A DNA stretch of 64,000 nucleotides from Arbacia lixula (lineage: Eukaryota > Echinodermata > Echinoidea > Arbacioida > Arbaciidae), in assembly GCA_963669155.1 (NCBI GenBank), contig OZ022578.1, positions 6,019,999 through 6,083,998 on the forward strand, in the 5' to 3' direction. Shown piece by piece: positions 26,623 to 38,700 of this stretch. Positions within the stretch are counted from its first letter, which is position 1, and every line of letters begins with the position of its first letter. The notes below the pieces were generated by a model. The model searched no databases, was not told the DNA's origin, and was given only the letters and a program-made list of their open reading frames with translations. The position numbers and the translations under genes are program-made.

Positions 26623-27764
26623 TCAAAATGCACACATACACTGATCACTGTGGTACAATGACTCCCATACAAAGATGGCAACACACTAGGCATTGCAATA
26701 GGGATACATCAGTGTGCAAAACTTGCAAAAGCCGGTTTTTACAGGCACAGATATCATATCGATACCAAACATGTTTCAACAAAACGGTTGGTACTCAATT
26801 ACATGAAAGCGTGATATATATAAAACGAGATGACTCTTACATGTCTCAGGTTAATTAAATGATGAGTTCCCTCATTCTTTCTCTTTCTCCGTGCCCCCTT
26901 TTTGGGCAAAATGTATTGGTCTTTGTTTTTCTACTTATGTACATTCATATACTTGATATGATGTCGACAATACAAACTTCAACCTACACGCACATGTTTT
27001 TACACGGGCCTCCTCTAACAATGTTAGGATAAGATGAAGGAATGTATTGATTGATTATCATATTTCTTTCTCTTTTGTAGTATGATTCAATTTAACAATG
27101 CCAGGGAATAAGTTTGAATTTGAATTTGAAAGGATCGCCATGAGGCACCTTGTGCACCAAATATAGGAGCATTTTGCTTTTGACTGCTCAACACAAACGC
27201 AGTATCAGCGACTAGGACGTTCTAAAACATGTAAAAGCAAACATGGAGAGGTGAGTAAGCATTGAGAGGATCCCTATGGTGACGGACGTCATGCCACACC
27301 TACGGCAACCTCAAGGTGTTCGAGTCGCTCGTACTGCGTTCTCGTCTTCGATCAGATCAGTCTATTTTCATCTTTTTTCATGTCTAGTCACTGAGTGCGC
27401 ACAATACAAACAACGACCGCTATTAAAGTCGACTGCAAGGAAGATCTAAACATGTCCTGTTTGCGTCTTCAAAGTGTTCAAACCGATCTCACTACGCTTT
27501 TACCAAATGTTTACTACGCCCGTGTAGCGTTGCGCTGCAATGGCGATTCTAGTGTCTTTATTTAGCTCTTGTCAGAGCACCGATAGGCTGCGCTCGTCAT
27601 GAACGAGTTACATATCGAAATCTGAACCACTGCAAATCTACCTGTTATGTCATGGATTACCCATTTTGTTAACTGCGCTTTGTCCAAAATTTGCAAACTT
27701 CGGGAACGCGAACGACAAAACTGTCCTATGGAATGAAAGTCATGAACACTTTATTGTCAGCGAT

Positions 27765-28560
27765 ATTGAATTGAATTGAATTGAATTTATTTCCACATGT
27801 AAACATGCAACATACGAGTACATAAAATGATACATTCACATGCATATCTAAGTAAATAAATGAAGAGGGACATTAACACGGTAGACAGAATGCATATAGA
27901 AAACAATAATAAATGACTGCTTGTACACTTAAATAAGAGAAAATTTATAACATATAACAATATGGGGGAACCTATAAAAAAGCGAAGCTTGTAGGATTAT
28001 AGGCTCCCTGTTATAATACATGAAATTACGTAAAGATTTATACATTTGTTAAATCAAGAAGTGTCGTTAAGAAGGATGGGGGTGGGGGGGGGGGGGGGGA
28101 GAGAAAGTTAAAAGTAAAGGGCATACGTACGAGAAAATAAACCACGCATCGGGAAGTGTGCGATATGCGTCGATTAGGCTGCGCTTTAGTCTGCGCTTGA
28201 ATGAACAGGTGGTTACGGATGACTGCAGTTCACTGCTCAGTGAGTTCCACAGTTGCGGTCCTTGATATAAAAATGTTCTCTGGCGACATAATGTCCGGGT
28301 CAGTGGGAGATGACAAAGGCTTGATTGTCTTGTTGTTGTGTCTTTTTGTGTACGTCCCAGTTTCTGCAGACTAAATCAAGAATGTCTTGAGGTAATGTTT
28401 CTTGTGCTAGCTGCATGGTACGTGAAAGAACTTAAATTGTAGAGATCGTGATATTTTAAGACTCGGTTTTGGTAAAATAAATAGTTTGTGTGAACTCGGC
28501 AGCCTGTACCACTTATTAATCTCATTGCTCTTATTAATTTGTTTGTGACGTGAAACAATT
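27765..28560 (-). mobile_element. Degenerate LINE C-terminus with (ATTGA)n tail, minus strand
   Basis: On the minus strand, two out-of-phase segments read as the C-terminal end of a CR1-like LINE protein. The first is NKLIRAMRLISGTGCRVHTNYLF followed by VLKYHDLYNLSSFTYHAAS (about 28550-28415). The second is YQGPQLWNSLSSELQSSVTTCSFKRRLKRSL (28270-28180). The order 'RxxRxISG...HT..LF...LK..DLY.L ... GP.LWNSL...FK..LK' is the usual end of such proteins. Downstream on the same strand comes an A/T-rich 3' UTR containing a poly-G/C tract (28084-28099). It ends in five copies of a 5-bp unit (plus-strand ATTGA, 27765-27788), typical of a LINE 3' terminus with a microsatellite-like tail. The 5' side stops abruptly at a 31-bp tandem array. 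It is inactive: frameshifted and severely truncated. The clade within the CR1/Jockey group is uncertain. Confidence 0.85.
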
Positions 28561-29016
28561 GCCTCATCATCAGGACTATCTAATGCAATCAACCTCATCA
28601 CCAGGACTATCTAATGCAATCAACCTCATCACCAGGACTATGAAATGCAATCAACCTCATCACCAGGACTATCTAATGCAATCAACCTCATCACCAGGAC
28701 TATGAAATGCAATCAACCTCATCACCAGGACTATCTAATGCAATCAACCTCATCACCACGACTATCTAATGCAATCAACCTCATCACCACGACTATCTAA
28801 TGCAATCAACCTCATCACCAGGACTATGAAATGCAATCAACCTCATCACCAGGACTATCAAATGCAATCAACCTCATCACCACGACTATCTAATGCAATC
28901 AACCTCATCACCAGGACTATCGAATGCAATCAACCTCATCACCAGGACTATCTAATGCAATCAACCTCATCACCAGGACTATCGAATGCAATCAACCTCA
29001 TCACCAGGACTATCTA
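28557..29016. repeat. 31-bp tandem array, about 15 units
   Basis: The unit is about 31 bp and contains ctatctaatgcaatcaacct followed by catcaccagga. The ctat start recurs at 28576, 28607, 28638 and so on every 31 bases to 29010. Variants alternate between tctaatgc, tgaaatgc, cgaatgc and caaatgc, and between ccagga and ccacga, which suggests expansion of multi-unit blocks. Because 31 is not a multiple of three, an 82-codon frame (28769-29017) cycles through all three phases; it is a repeat artefact. The array starts exactly where the minus-strand LINE relic stops. Confidence 0.95.
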
Positions 29017-29937
29017 AGAAACCCAGGCCTGATACAATGTATTTGTAAGATAGTATTCGTTTTACTTAGTTTGTAAAAATGGCGCTTAGTTTGGCCGTCC
29101 ACAGCCAAATAGAATAATAGGGGCACTAGTAGACCAAATTATTCAAAGTATTCACTCTCGTGTTTTTGTCCGTGCCTTAACAAAGTAGAAGTCATGCACC
29201 TTGGCTGGTATTTACAGAGTGACAGACGGAGAAAAAGAAAACCTAGCCTTTTGACCTGCTGCTAACTGGCAATTACTATTCTATCACCAATGACCACCGG
29301 CCATTCAGGTGTTATTGCATTCGGCTCCTAATGGGACGTTACATACAATGTCGTCATTACAACGCAACAACAAACCTGTCCGGTAAAGAATACGATTATA
29401 CTTGATAGAACCCAGCGTGTTGATTGGAGGACTGTAATAAAGGCACGTTCATACGTGGCGCTTCGCTGCTGTACCGCCTGACACACATGTGAGGTGTAAG
29501 ACAATTTCTCGTCGCTGGTGAAGTGGGTGACCGCAATGCATTTTGCTGCATGAAATGTACATTTCCTATGGTATGTAGAAATTAGCCAAATTCGACGAAA
29601 TAAGATGAAAAATCTTATCAAAATTTGAAGAGAAGACTTCGAAAACGAGGATTGCCACCGACGACTAAGAAATGTTTTTGCCAATATATTTTTTTTTACA
29701 TGTAATACAAATCGTTGTAATATAGTGTTACCATGACCAAAACCCCCACAAATGATTGGAACCGTAGTTCTTTTCAATAAAGAATGAATGCGGTATATGA
29801 TAAGATAATCTGCGGCGTACCTATCATTAACCATTCCTACGATGAATTTGGAGGGCATTACCTTATTAGAATTTACACTGACGCAATTAACTTTTTCTAA
29901 GCCTTAAAGACAGGGTGGCCAAGTTGCAAACTGCTCA

Positions 29938-30020
29938 GGCTTTGCCGCTTGTCTCAACGCAGTACTGTGCGGTGCGAAAGCCATGATGTGCGCTTTTGCG
30001 GTGTCCGGTCTCTAGGCTAC
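29938..30020. repeat. Dispersed repeat, copy 1 (gcggtgcgaaa family)
   Basis: The segment shares a block order with 41620-41728: ccgctt, ctcaac, act(g)gcggtgcgaaa, gccatgatgtgcgc, ttttgcggtgtccggtc, and a taggctac/taggttac end. Small insertions distinguish the copies. It is GC-richer than its surroundings. Class is unknown: there is no TIR and no polymerase III box. Confidence 0.5.
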
Positions 30021-30417
30021 ATCATGTTTCATGTTTTCATGTTTTCCGTGTCTGGTTGTTACAAAATGTGTTTTTTGTCTGTCGTCAACATCACTTTCAT
30101 AAATTTGACCCTTTGTGTGCTAGATAAAATGCTGCTCTATGGGTTGTGTATTTGAATAAAGTCACCCAAAGGGTAAAGGCCAGAGATAATTAACGCCTGA
30201 ATGCACGTCGTAAAAAGATTTATACTGTACTTTATATGACACTTGTGTTATTTATATTACTAGTAATGTACTCAGCGTAATATGAACTGGAAGATGCAAC
30301 ATTACCTCTTTATTTGACATTCACTTGACCACGCATATTCTACCAACATGTTTTAATGCATGCCCAAAGTTTTTGTTGGACAGACGCAGTTGGCGCTTGT
30401 CCTTCTTTAGTCGTAGA

Positions 30418-30454
30418 GTTTGAAGAGTCCCGAAGGTATACTGACTCTTCAAAC
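30418..30454. repeat. Hairpin, perfect 12-bp stem
   Basis: gtttgaagagtc (30418-30429) and gactcttcaaac (30443-30454) pair exactly around a 13-base loop. No T run follows, and no transcript context is known. Confidence 0.8.
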
Positions 30455-30784
30455 AACATTGGAATCAGCGCTGTGCACTAAACACACTGAGCAATGACTT
30501 GTCAGACATTAGATATACTTAAGGGAATTTGTGAAGCTCAGTGAGAGAAACAAAGGTAGGATGATAAAGGCATGACTGTATCTCACACTCAAAATAAGTG
30601 CCACAATTTAGAGTCTACATCTTATTCCATCACAGTACAGATGTGCATATCAAATGGGAAGTATGAAAGAAAGTGTCGGTCACTGATAATACTGATAATA
30701 AAGAATTTTCCCGAATCTAGTTGTCATGAAATCACCCTGTAATCAAACTATTTTAGGATTGAAGATTAGTTTTATCTATTTATT

Positions 30785-30870
30785 TTTTTTTCACGTTTTA
30801 TTTATAAAGGGTAGTCCTTTCAGTCTCGAGGACTGCTTTTCAAAGGAGCCCTCGCACACACGTAAAAACA
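30785..30870 (-). mobile_element. Probable LINE 3'-end fragment
   Basis: On the minus strand this reads as a short 3' UTR: an internal inverted pair (gcagtcctcgagactgaaaggact) followed by an 'accctttataaataaaac' end and then A-rich DNA. I recall similar ends on CR1/L2-like LINEs from marine deuterostomes, but no protein motif is present. A weaker relative lies near 42085-42130, where 'gggtctttctctttcagtccgaagacc' has a similar shape. The call rests on resemblance only. Confidence 0.3.
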
Positions 30871-32917
30871 AAATATGTAACATTCAAATACAATTAATAC
30901 AAATATTGAACATAACAATAACAAAGGCTAACAAAAAAAATGAAAAAAGAAAAAGAGAAAAAAAGAAGTCACACAAATGCGTAAGTGACCAGCCTATCGC
31001 AGCGAGAAACTTTCGAAAAAATTGTGCACATATTTTGTAATTTCAAATTGACCGCTAAAATGACAAAATAAGTTTTTTTCAATCTGAAAAAAATAATCAC
31101 AAACATGTTACTTATTAGGCCAGGAAGGAAACGAGAGCCTATGACGGAAATGTTAAAAATCCTGAAGACGTCCACATATATGTTTTAACCCCCCTGTTCA
31201 AAAGTCGGTGGATAATACCTACAATTAAAGATGTCGAATGTATCATTTATCTGTGCCACGCATAGAATAGGCGAAGTGTGTCCATAAGTTATCATGTAAT
31301 CGGGGTCTACAATTAAACACTCGTCCAAGTATCTATACCTCTATTATCGTACATCCTAATTCATTTGTCTTCTTTCCAATGGACAACCGGCTAGGAGTCT
31401 TTTGAGGGCATGAATTTTCTTCCGGATTAGCTTTAAAATTCTTTTGTGATTTTTTGCGTAATATGTATTATATAGACATGATAGATGGATTTATAATGTG
31501 TGTACAGTCATGTACTAACGCATGTGTGTATGTGTATGTCTATGTGCATACTTCTGTTTCTGGGTTCGTGTTTGATAATGTGTCAAAGTGTGATTGTTTG
31601 ATTGAATGTGATGTACGGCGAATTTCGATTGAGACTTGGAAAAAGAAACGTTCTTCTCACATCCCGCCCTCTTTGAACATAATACAAATTAATCATTATC
31701 AATTTATTAACAAACTCTCTAACTCGCATCAATGTTTTTTTTTTTTTTTTGAGCTGGATTGTCTTCATGTGTATGCATAACAGTGATATAATTTTAATGT
31801 TGTTACTTTACGTTTCACAGGACTGTTGAAAAACGATTGGTTTCCTCAAACTGAACTTATCACCCTGTTTAAATATGTTGAAATAAAAGAAATATTAACA
31901 AAATTCCAAAAAATATTCTAAAAACAGAATATTCGCACATGCACATCACTGAACCTTAAAACTGGCCCCTAACGGTAATGTGCGACATCTCCGTTAATCC
32001 CATGAGTAAAGTGCCGACATTTAACAGCATTGCGTCTCGATCATGTTCTTTCGAGTGAAATGAAAATATGATGGGAAACTTTCAGCGATCGACGGATTAT
32101 TACGGAAATATGAAAATGTGCAATTGTGAAATATGTCCACATTTTGCTTATTTTTTTCCTTCGAAAATCTTACATTTTGTTTACTAATGCGTACATACCC
32201 GACATATCACATATCTAACCTTCGACAACGTCATTGAGCCGAAATATGCGGGGGCGGTTTTAAGGTAAGGGACCGGTTTGCGGCCCACTCACTATACGTC
32301 GTATAATCATAATGTGATTTTAAAAAGATGCTGTTGTTTGCTTATGGGATATGTGGAGAATACTTAAGAAAGTGTCGCACAATGATCATTTATTTTCCTA
32401 CACAAATATCTTGTAAATTGAGTCTCTTATCTTCCATGTAAAAAAAACCCCGCAATTTTGTGTTCGGATTATGTCCGAAAGGTTATGGACCAGATTCTTT
32501 CTACATCTATATTAACATTTTACTTCGCTCACCCCCTAAACGAATTCACAGTATTTGTAATAGGATCAGCCATGAACTCTCCAGCAAAGACAGAACGATT
32601 TGCGTATTTCTCAAACCAGATGTCCTTTTGTTATTCTGAGGAATGCATTGCCTACTTTAAAATATAACATATTGTTCAAAACACCTGAATGTCTTGAATT
32701 TTTAAGAGGCGGCGGACATGTAAGATTAAAGGAAGTCGTCCGAGTACAGTCCATCAATAAAACGGTCCATGGAGAGAGTGAGAAGTGACACAAGGGGGGC
32801 ATGGTCATGATGGTAGCGGTCCGCATAAGAGAAATTAGAAGCAAAACAGTGGGAGTCATGAGAGAAAGCTGCCACAGGGAAAATAGAATCTGAACGGTAA
32901 GAACGTGTGTGCAAGAA

Positions 32918-32952
<35 letters not shown>

Positions 32953-32964
32953 CTGTGTGTATGT

Positions 32965-33026
<62 letters not shown>

Positions 33027-33060
33027 AGGGGGAGGGGGGGGGGGAAGAGAGAGCGAGGGG
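32918..33060. repeat. Compound (GA)n / GT / (GA)n / G-run microsatellite
   Basis: Two GA runs flank a short tgtctgtgtgtatgtg segment and end in a G-rich tract (33028-33043). Confidence 0.95.
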
Positions 33061-33743
33061 AATACGACAAGAGAGAAATATCGAGAAGTGAGGGTGATTC
33101 AGAAAACGTTCACTGGCTGCTGCCTATGACACTGCCCACGTTGCTACGTCTGCATGTCCTTGCCCTCCGCCTCCGATCAGACTGCCATCGAATGTTTTCG
33201 GCATGTGAACCTCGCACGTTTACTTACGTATCACAGCTTACATAATTCCATGGTGCTCCTTCCCACGAATACCGACTACAAATTCCCTTTAAAATCAATT
33301 TGCTCTAGACTTGCAGGTAGCTCACAGACGCTTTCTTAATCAAACAGAAAACAAACATGACCTTGTTATCACGTGGTTGGTGGCCGAAAACAAATCGATT
33401 TAATCCAAGCATATTCATGATATTGCCCGTTGGGTAATAGAGTGCGCGGCGGACTGTCGACTGGTAAGGCATTCAAAGGAGGAGAATAGAAATAACGAAA
33501 TGTATGGACTTCTGGAAAGGCAAGCTTTTTATAATATCAATCTTCGAAATATGCTGTATACCCATGTTCGAAGAAGCATTGCCTTGGTAGGTGTGGTGAG
33601 GTACCGCTACGGAATCATATTCACAGCAAGTAACACTCTGGTAACACTTTATTGATGAAAAGTCGAAAAGCCAAAAGGAAATGTTGAGACGGAATAAATT
33701 ATGTATTTTTTTTTCATAGTGTGTTGATAACTGTTAAATGGAA

Positions 33744-33820
33744 AGTCAACCCTTAAAGTAAAATTGTTGTAATTATAGGACCCAAAAAATATACAAGGGA
33801 AGGTTTGACGAAAAGTCACG
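33744..33820. mobile_element. Detached arm related to the foldback at 13335
   Basis: The segment runs caacccttaaagtaaaattg, then ataggacccaaaaaatatac, then gggaaggtttgacgaaaagtca. It aligns with the left arm of the foldback element at 13350-13422 (caccctaaagataagttgg ... gtgaaggtttgaagaaaatcagtca). The opposite arm was not found nearby, so this is a fragment or solo end. Confidence 0.4.
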
Positions 33821-34436
33821 TTTTGTATTAGAATTGCGCTATTACAGAATATTTCACAAATAAAATATGAAATTGAGATTATGAAGAATTTCCTAAAGGT
33901 TTATAATGAGAGAGAACAAGTTTGCTGCTAAACTAAAGCCATCCATATTAAAAAAGAAAAAAAGAAAACAGCAATACAGTGCTTACAGGGAAGTTGCCAC
34001 AAAAGGGATAGAATAAATGAAAGTGCGATAGGACGGAATGACCGAACAGTAATACAATCAATAGTGTAATAACATCGGCTCGTCAAAACTGATGATACAC
34101 CCCGCATGCTATGCTTACGCTATTATCCTTCGTTTCGTTAACAACAAATAAGATACAATACGAGCCTTGTCCTTGACTCAGTACAATCAATGAATATGGA
34201 GTAATTGCACGGTGACCGACATGCAGGCTTATTGTGCATTAACCACGTCTCCGAAATATGTAATTTGTAAATTAAAACGTTGTAAGAATAATGCGACGGG
34301 AATTGGACAGTAGGTGATCTTACAATCGCTTATTTGGTATGACTAAGGAGGAAATGCAAATGAAAATGATTGTGGATAAAAGAAAATGGCATTCGCCCAG
34401 ATATTACGGGAATCTAGAGGAGTTAATTTAATCCCT

Positions 34437-35770
34437 ACCTAGCAAACACAGAACGTTTTCTAAAGGTTTTTTTTTTTTTAGCTCCTGTACGTCTTCGTCC
34501 TAAATGTTTTTGTTGCTGGTTGATTTTAGGTGCGTGTTTAATCACACCCGATTATGTACACGCCGGCATAATAGTGGGTCGAATGCAGCTAGCACACTGA
34601 GGAGGTGGCTGGCTCTCCGGAAAGGAGTCTACGACCCTGTGTACATTTAGTTTCTTTATATATTTATATTTTTCTTTATACGTTAAATAAACGTATTGTA
34701 CATTACATTTACATAACGTTTTATATACGTCTAGTTCAATAAATCAACTAAGAGGTTTTTTTTTAACAAATACCAGAAGTGATCATATTTTTTTCTACGT
34801 GCAACTAAACAAAAACAAATGGAAACACAGATCACTATATTAACGTCATTATTTAAATGTCAGTATTAAGATTTCATCATTTTAACATCAATGTAACAAT
34901 CTCAATTTGATGTGTTTAAATGACCAACACATCTCAACTTGTTGCCTGACCATGATATTACGTAATATTCACGTCAATATGAAGTCTTTAAAAGACCAAC
35001 TAATCCTAATCCCATCTCAGTCTAATCCTAAGCCTAACCTGAATTTATACCAGTAGTTGATTTCTCTCACTTCAAGCCATTACTGTTCACCCAACTGGCA
35101 CAGTATGTTATCTATTTGAAACACATATTGATAACTGAGATGCTCATAAATATTCATGCATGCATTACGCCTATTGACTTGTGTCATATTTTTGTACATT
35201 TGAATAGATAAACGGGATATAACTAGATAGAAGAATTGTTTCAGCATACATTCTAATAATCGTTTTAAGATTTAGACATTAAAAGAATTAATGCCACCTA
35301 ATTGAGTGCAGACAGCAATAATTACAGCAAAATATTCATCTTTGGTTGTACTAACCAATATTTTGTGGAGCATATTACCGTAGCATTATGAGAGTGCGTG
35401 TACTATATTATGATAGGAGTACGATATGATAAGATTGGATTGGGATAGGATAAGTTTAGTATCGGATTATGGTTATGTGTGCGGATGTATTCATGTATGA
35501 TTAGTTATGTAAGATAAAGTTGCTCTATTTTGAAACTTTTTTCAGACTAGTCATAAACATAACGTCCAACACAACTTTGTTTTATACGGTTTCCCAAACG
35601 TTCTTTAAACGTCTCAAAGAGGATATATTAACTTTTGGAAAACGTTTGATGAACGTCTTAGACGTCTTTTAAAAGCTTTTTTTTTTAAACGTTCTTTGTA
35701 GAACATTTGGACGTTAAGGAAACGTTCTACATACGTTCCAGGCGTGTCTTAAAAAGCTTTCTAGACGTTA
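34437..35770. repeat. AACGTT/ACGTCT word-rich zone, possible mobile element
   Basis: Two word-rich segments, 34437-34740 and 35560-35770, carry many copies of aacgtt, aaacgt, acgtc and their complements. The second has the densest run (aaacgttctttaaacgtctc, aaacgtttgatgaacgtctt, ggacgttaaggaaacgttct, agacgtta). The left part begins with tagcaaacacagaacgtttt, a start I associate with dispersed repeats in animal genomes. The intervening DNA is AT-rich with occasional aacgtc and cacgtc. Terminal inverted repeats could not be fixed, so I call a repeat zone and not a defined element. Between 34520 and 34640 there is a GC-richer stretch of unknown nature. Confidence 0.4.
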
Positions 35771-38700
35771 TGTAATATATTATTTAACTTAGAGAGGTAA
35801 TGGTTAAAAGTATTGATCTGAGCCGATTAACACCGTGGGCCTAACGTATATCAGAGCAGTGTGTATTTGTTTCATGAATGGAATACAAATATGATGAAAA
35901 CGAGTTTTCGTGCCCGCAGCTATTAAATATATTTTCCAGCGCAGATTAATGCATGAATATTTTTATCATCGCGCGTTGATGTTGACTGCATGCGCTGTAT
36001 GTTTGAACCTTCACACGCGCGTTAATTTGTCATTGTATTCTCATTGCAAAAAGTAGTGTGACTTAACTTCAGACATCTTGCCGCAAAAGCTGTTCGCCAT
36101 ATTGTTAGCGAGCCTGAACAGTATTATGCTGGGTTTGAATGTTTGAACATGTTGAACGTCGGTCGCGCAGTTGATTTAATATGCGAACCCTTACAGGTGC
36201 TCGCCGCTCAAGCTGGTCATTACGCATTGTGCAAGAAAAATACTGTTTACCGCTATTTATGCAAATAAAAGTACGATGTTAGCGCTATTCAGGGGTATTG
36301 ACGTACTATCGACCGTTTTTATGTAAATGAGATACTTTGACTAGAACGTTGCTTTTTTTCATGACTGTCAACTAATTAGGTAACAGGATTATTAAAACGA
36401 ACTAGTTCTTGATTTATAATATGACATAAATTGTTATTTGTGCTACATATCATTACGGTATATAGAAAACTATTTCACAGAGTTGTTCCTTTTGAAAAAG
36501 AAACACAAGTTTTCTACTTATAGAAATATGTGTGCGATGTATCGTAAGGCATTTGTGTGAGCAAAATTGTCGCATGATTCCTACCAATTGTTTGTACGAA
36601 CATAATGATTAATGACTCAAATAATTGTTTTAGCCTGCAAATAAATTTTGATAAAAGCCTTTCTTCTAGAAAATAACTATATATTAACAGTGTACAAGAT
36701 ATATCTTCCAATTGAAATAAAAGAAATAGCTGACAGCTCGGCGTACTCGCAAACCTAGTGAAAAGGGAAAATAAGAAACACCTGCAATTTTTTCCAAATA
36801 CTTGCATTACTCTTGCCCCCACTGGCGACATGGGTGCTAAACTCCTCCAGGAGTCACGGTCACATGAAAAGGAATATTGAATTTCGAGTCGGAGTGTGTC
36901 TTGAATCTCGCCCACAATTACCCGCTTGCCATTTACTCTCGGGCCACGTGTTGGAGACTGCTCTCATGAATTGTTATTCTGCAAGGTAATCGATCAGGGG
37001 CCAGGTTATCATGGTTAATATTGCATCTGGGCTCATCTCCGCTCCGTGTTTATCTCTCTCACTTTCACCTGAAGGAGCAGTGAATCACCTCTTGTGTGTG
37101 TCGTTCATTTGAATACGGAGTCCAAGCACTTACTGACCAACTCGGAGAAGGAACGTAAATCGAGTTGAGCATTTAGCTCGACGGCTTTCACTTTGACTAA
37201 TGGAAATAGTAGCTAGCATCTGCGTGGAAATGGTCGGAGGGATTTGTTTGATCGGTTTTGTCGATATCCTTAGTTAGTTTGCATTCACTATACGTGAACC
37301 TCATACAAGGCGAAGCAAAAAGAGGATCGGTCAGACCTTGATGAAACAAGCACTAATTTGTTTTGTTCAGTTTCTCCTCACTTCCCAATCTATCTAGCTA
37401 CCATTCACTCATCTTTATATTGATCATTCCATCATTCAATATATTCTAAGGATCCGCTATCGACACAAAAAGAATGTAGCATTTTTTAAACAGTTTTCCA
37501 ATAAGCTGTATAATATGATAAATGAAGTAGAAATATTCTGAGCAATAATGATTATGAATGTCAAGCCAGACACGACTTGAGCATGATGAATCGTTTACCG
37601 ACCTTCATGTTGATAACCCTTCCGTATTAAAGGGAAAACGTTCAGCTGATTTGTATAACTGAGTTCTGGGAAAGCGTGGTCAAGACAATAGAGCCGCTAG
37701 TAACCTGACTTGCGATCAATATCAGTTAAAGAACGCGAGAGACAGTACACCGATTAATTGCAATAAAGTGCCGATTTTCCTCGAAGGTGTTTTCACTCCC
37801 ACCTACAACTTTATTCAGAAAGCAGCCTAGAATATCCGTGAACGTCTTAAGTATGCAAACACTTGATAGCATACGCGCTGATAGAAAACATATCAAATTT
37901 GAAGCAGTATTGTTGTGAAGAATTATTTGGTGCCTCGTTGATTGTCTTTGTTGCTAGGCTTATGTCCCACCATTTCCTTTTTGCTTTATTCCGTCCAAAG
38001 TACATGATTGAGGGGTGGGGCGCACCTTTAACCTTTAAACGCATTGTCTTGATGGGAGTAGGACAATCGATTTATTTCAAGGCAAATAGCTAACTGTAAC
38101 AGAAATGTGTCTTCATGAATGGCATCAAATTAGAGTATAACATTCAGACAGAAATTCGAACTAGTACATTGTGTAATTCTTTGTTCATGTTAATGGTAGC
38201 GTATATATAAAAAACAATCATTCGACACAATTTGTGGGAGACCGCATCGTAATTAATCAGAGCACATACATGCATAAACATGTTACGTGCCTTCGTCTCC
38301 AACAAATAGACCAACGTGAATAGATCTGTTTAAAATGTGGTATAATGTGGTGATAATTTATTACTACAAATGAACTGCTTCAAGCATGTAGAGTATTACT
38401 GAAGTATGGAAATGTGTACTGTAATGTAAGTACATATTCGTGAACTCTATACTTTATACATGCGAATTATTTTATTTAGTCTAACAAAACGGTTATACAG
38501 TCCAGGGCTCGTGTAATTCGTTCTCAAGATACGAAATGAAAAGAACGCAATGTGTCGAATGCAGATATCCCCAATCACAGCAGTTCCTTGAATGGGAATA
38601 TTAACACAATTCGGGCCATAGAAATGTACCCCGGTAAAACGATTTCACATATCGCAACCAGTAATATATTTAAAAGTCCTTCTAACCATATAGGCGTGAA

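Larger units (their letters stand above)
25421..27764. other. No gene recognised
   Basis: Holds the microsatellites at 25936 and 26507. The rest is unique-looking DNA. Confidence 0.55.
29017..34436. other. No gene recognised
   Basis: Contains the dispersed repeat at 29938, the hairpin at 30418, the LINE 3' end at 30785, a GA cluster at 32918 and the foldback arm at 33744. The longest minus-strand frame (29328-29858, 176 codons) has no recognisable domain. Confidence 0.5.

Noticed and set aside
28557..29016. Possible CRISPR-like array
   Set aside because: Units are directly adjacent 31-bp repeats with no unique spacers, in a eukaryotic context.
29328..29858. 176-codon minus-strand open frame
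   Set aside because: No recognisable motif. Composition is irregular, and length alone is not enough in 64 kb of AT-rich DNA.
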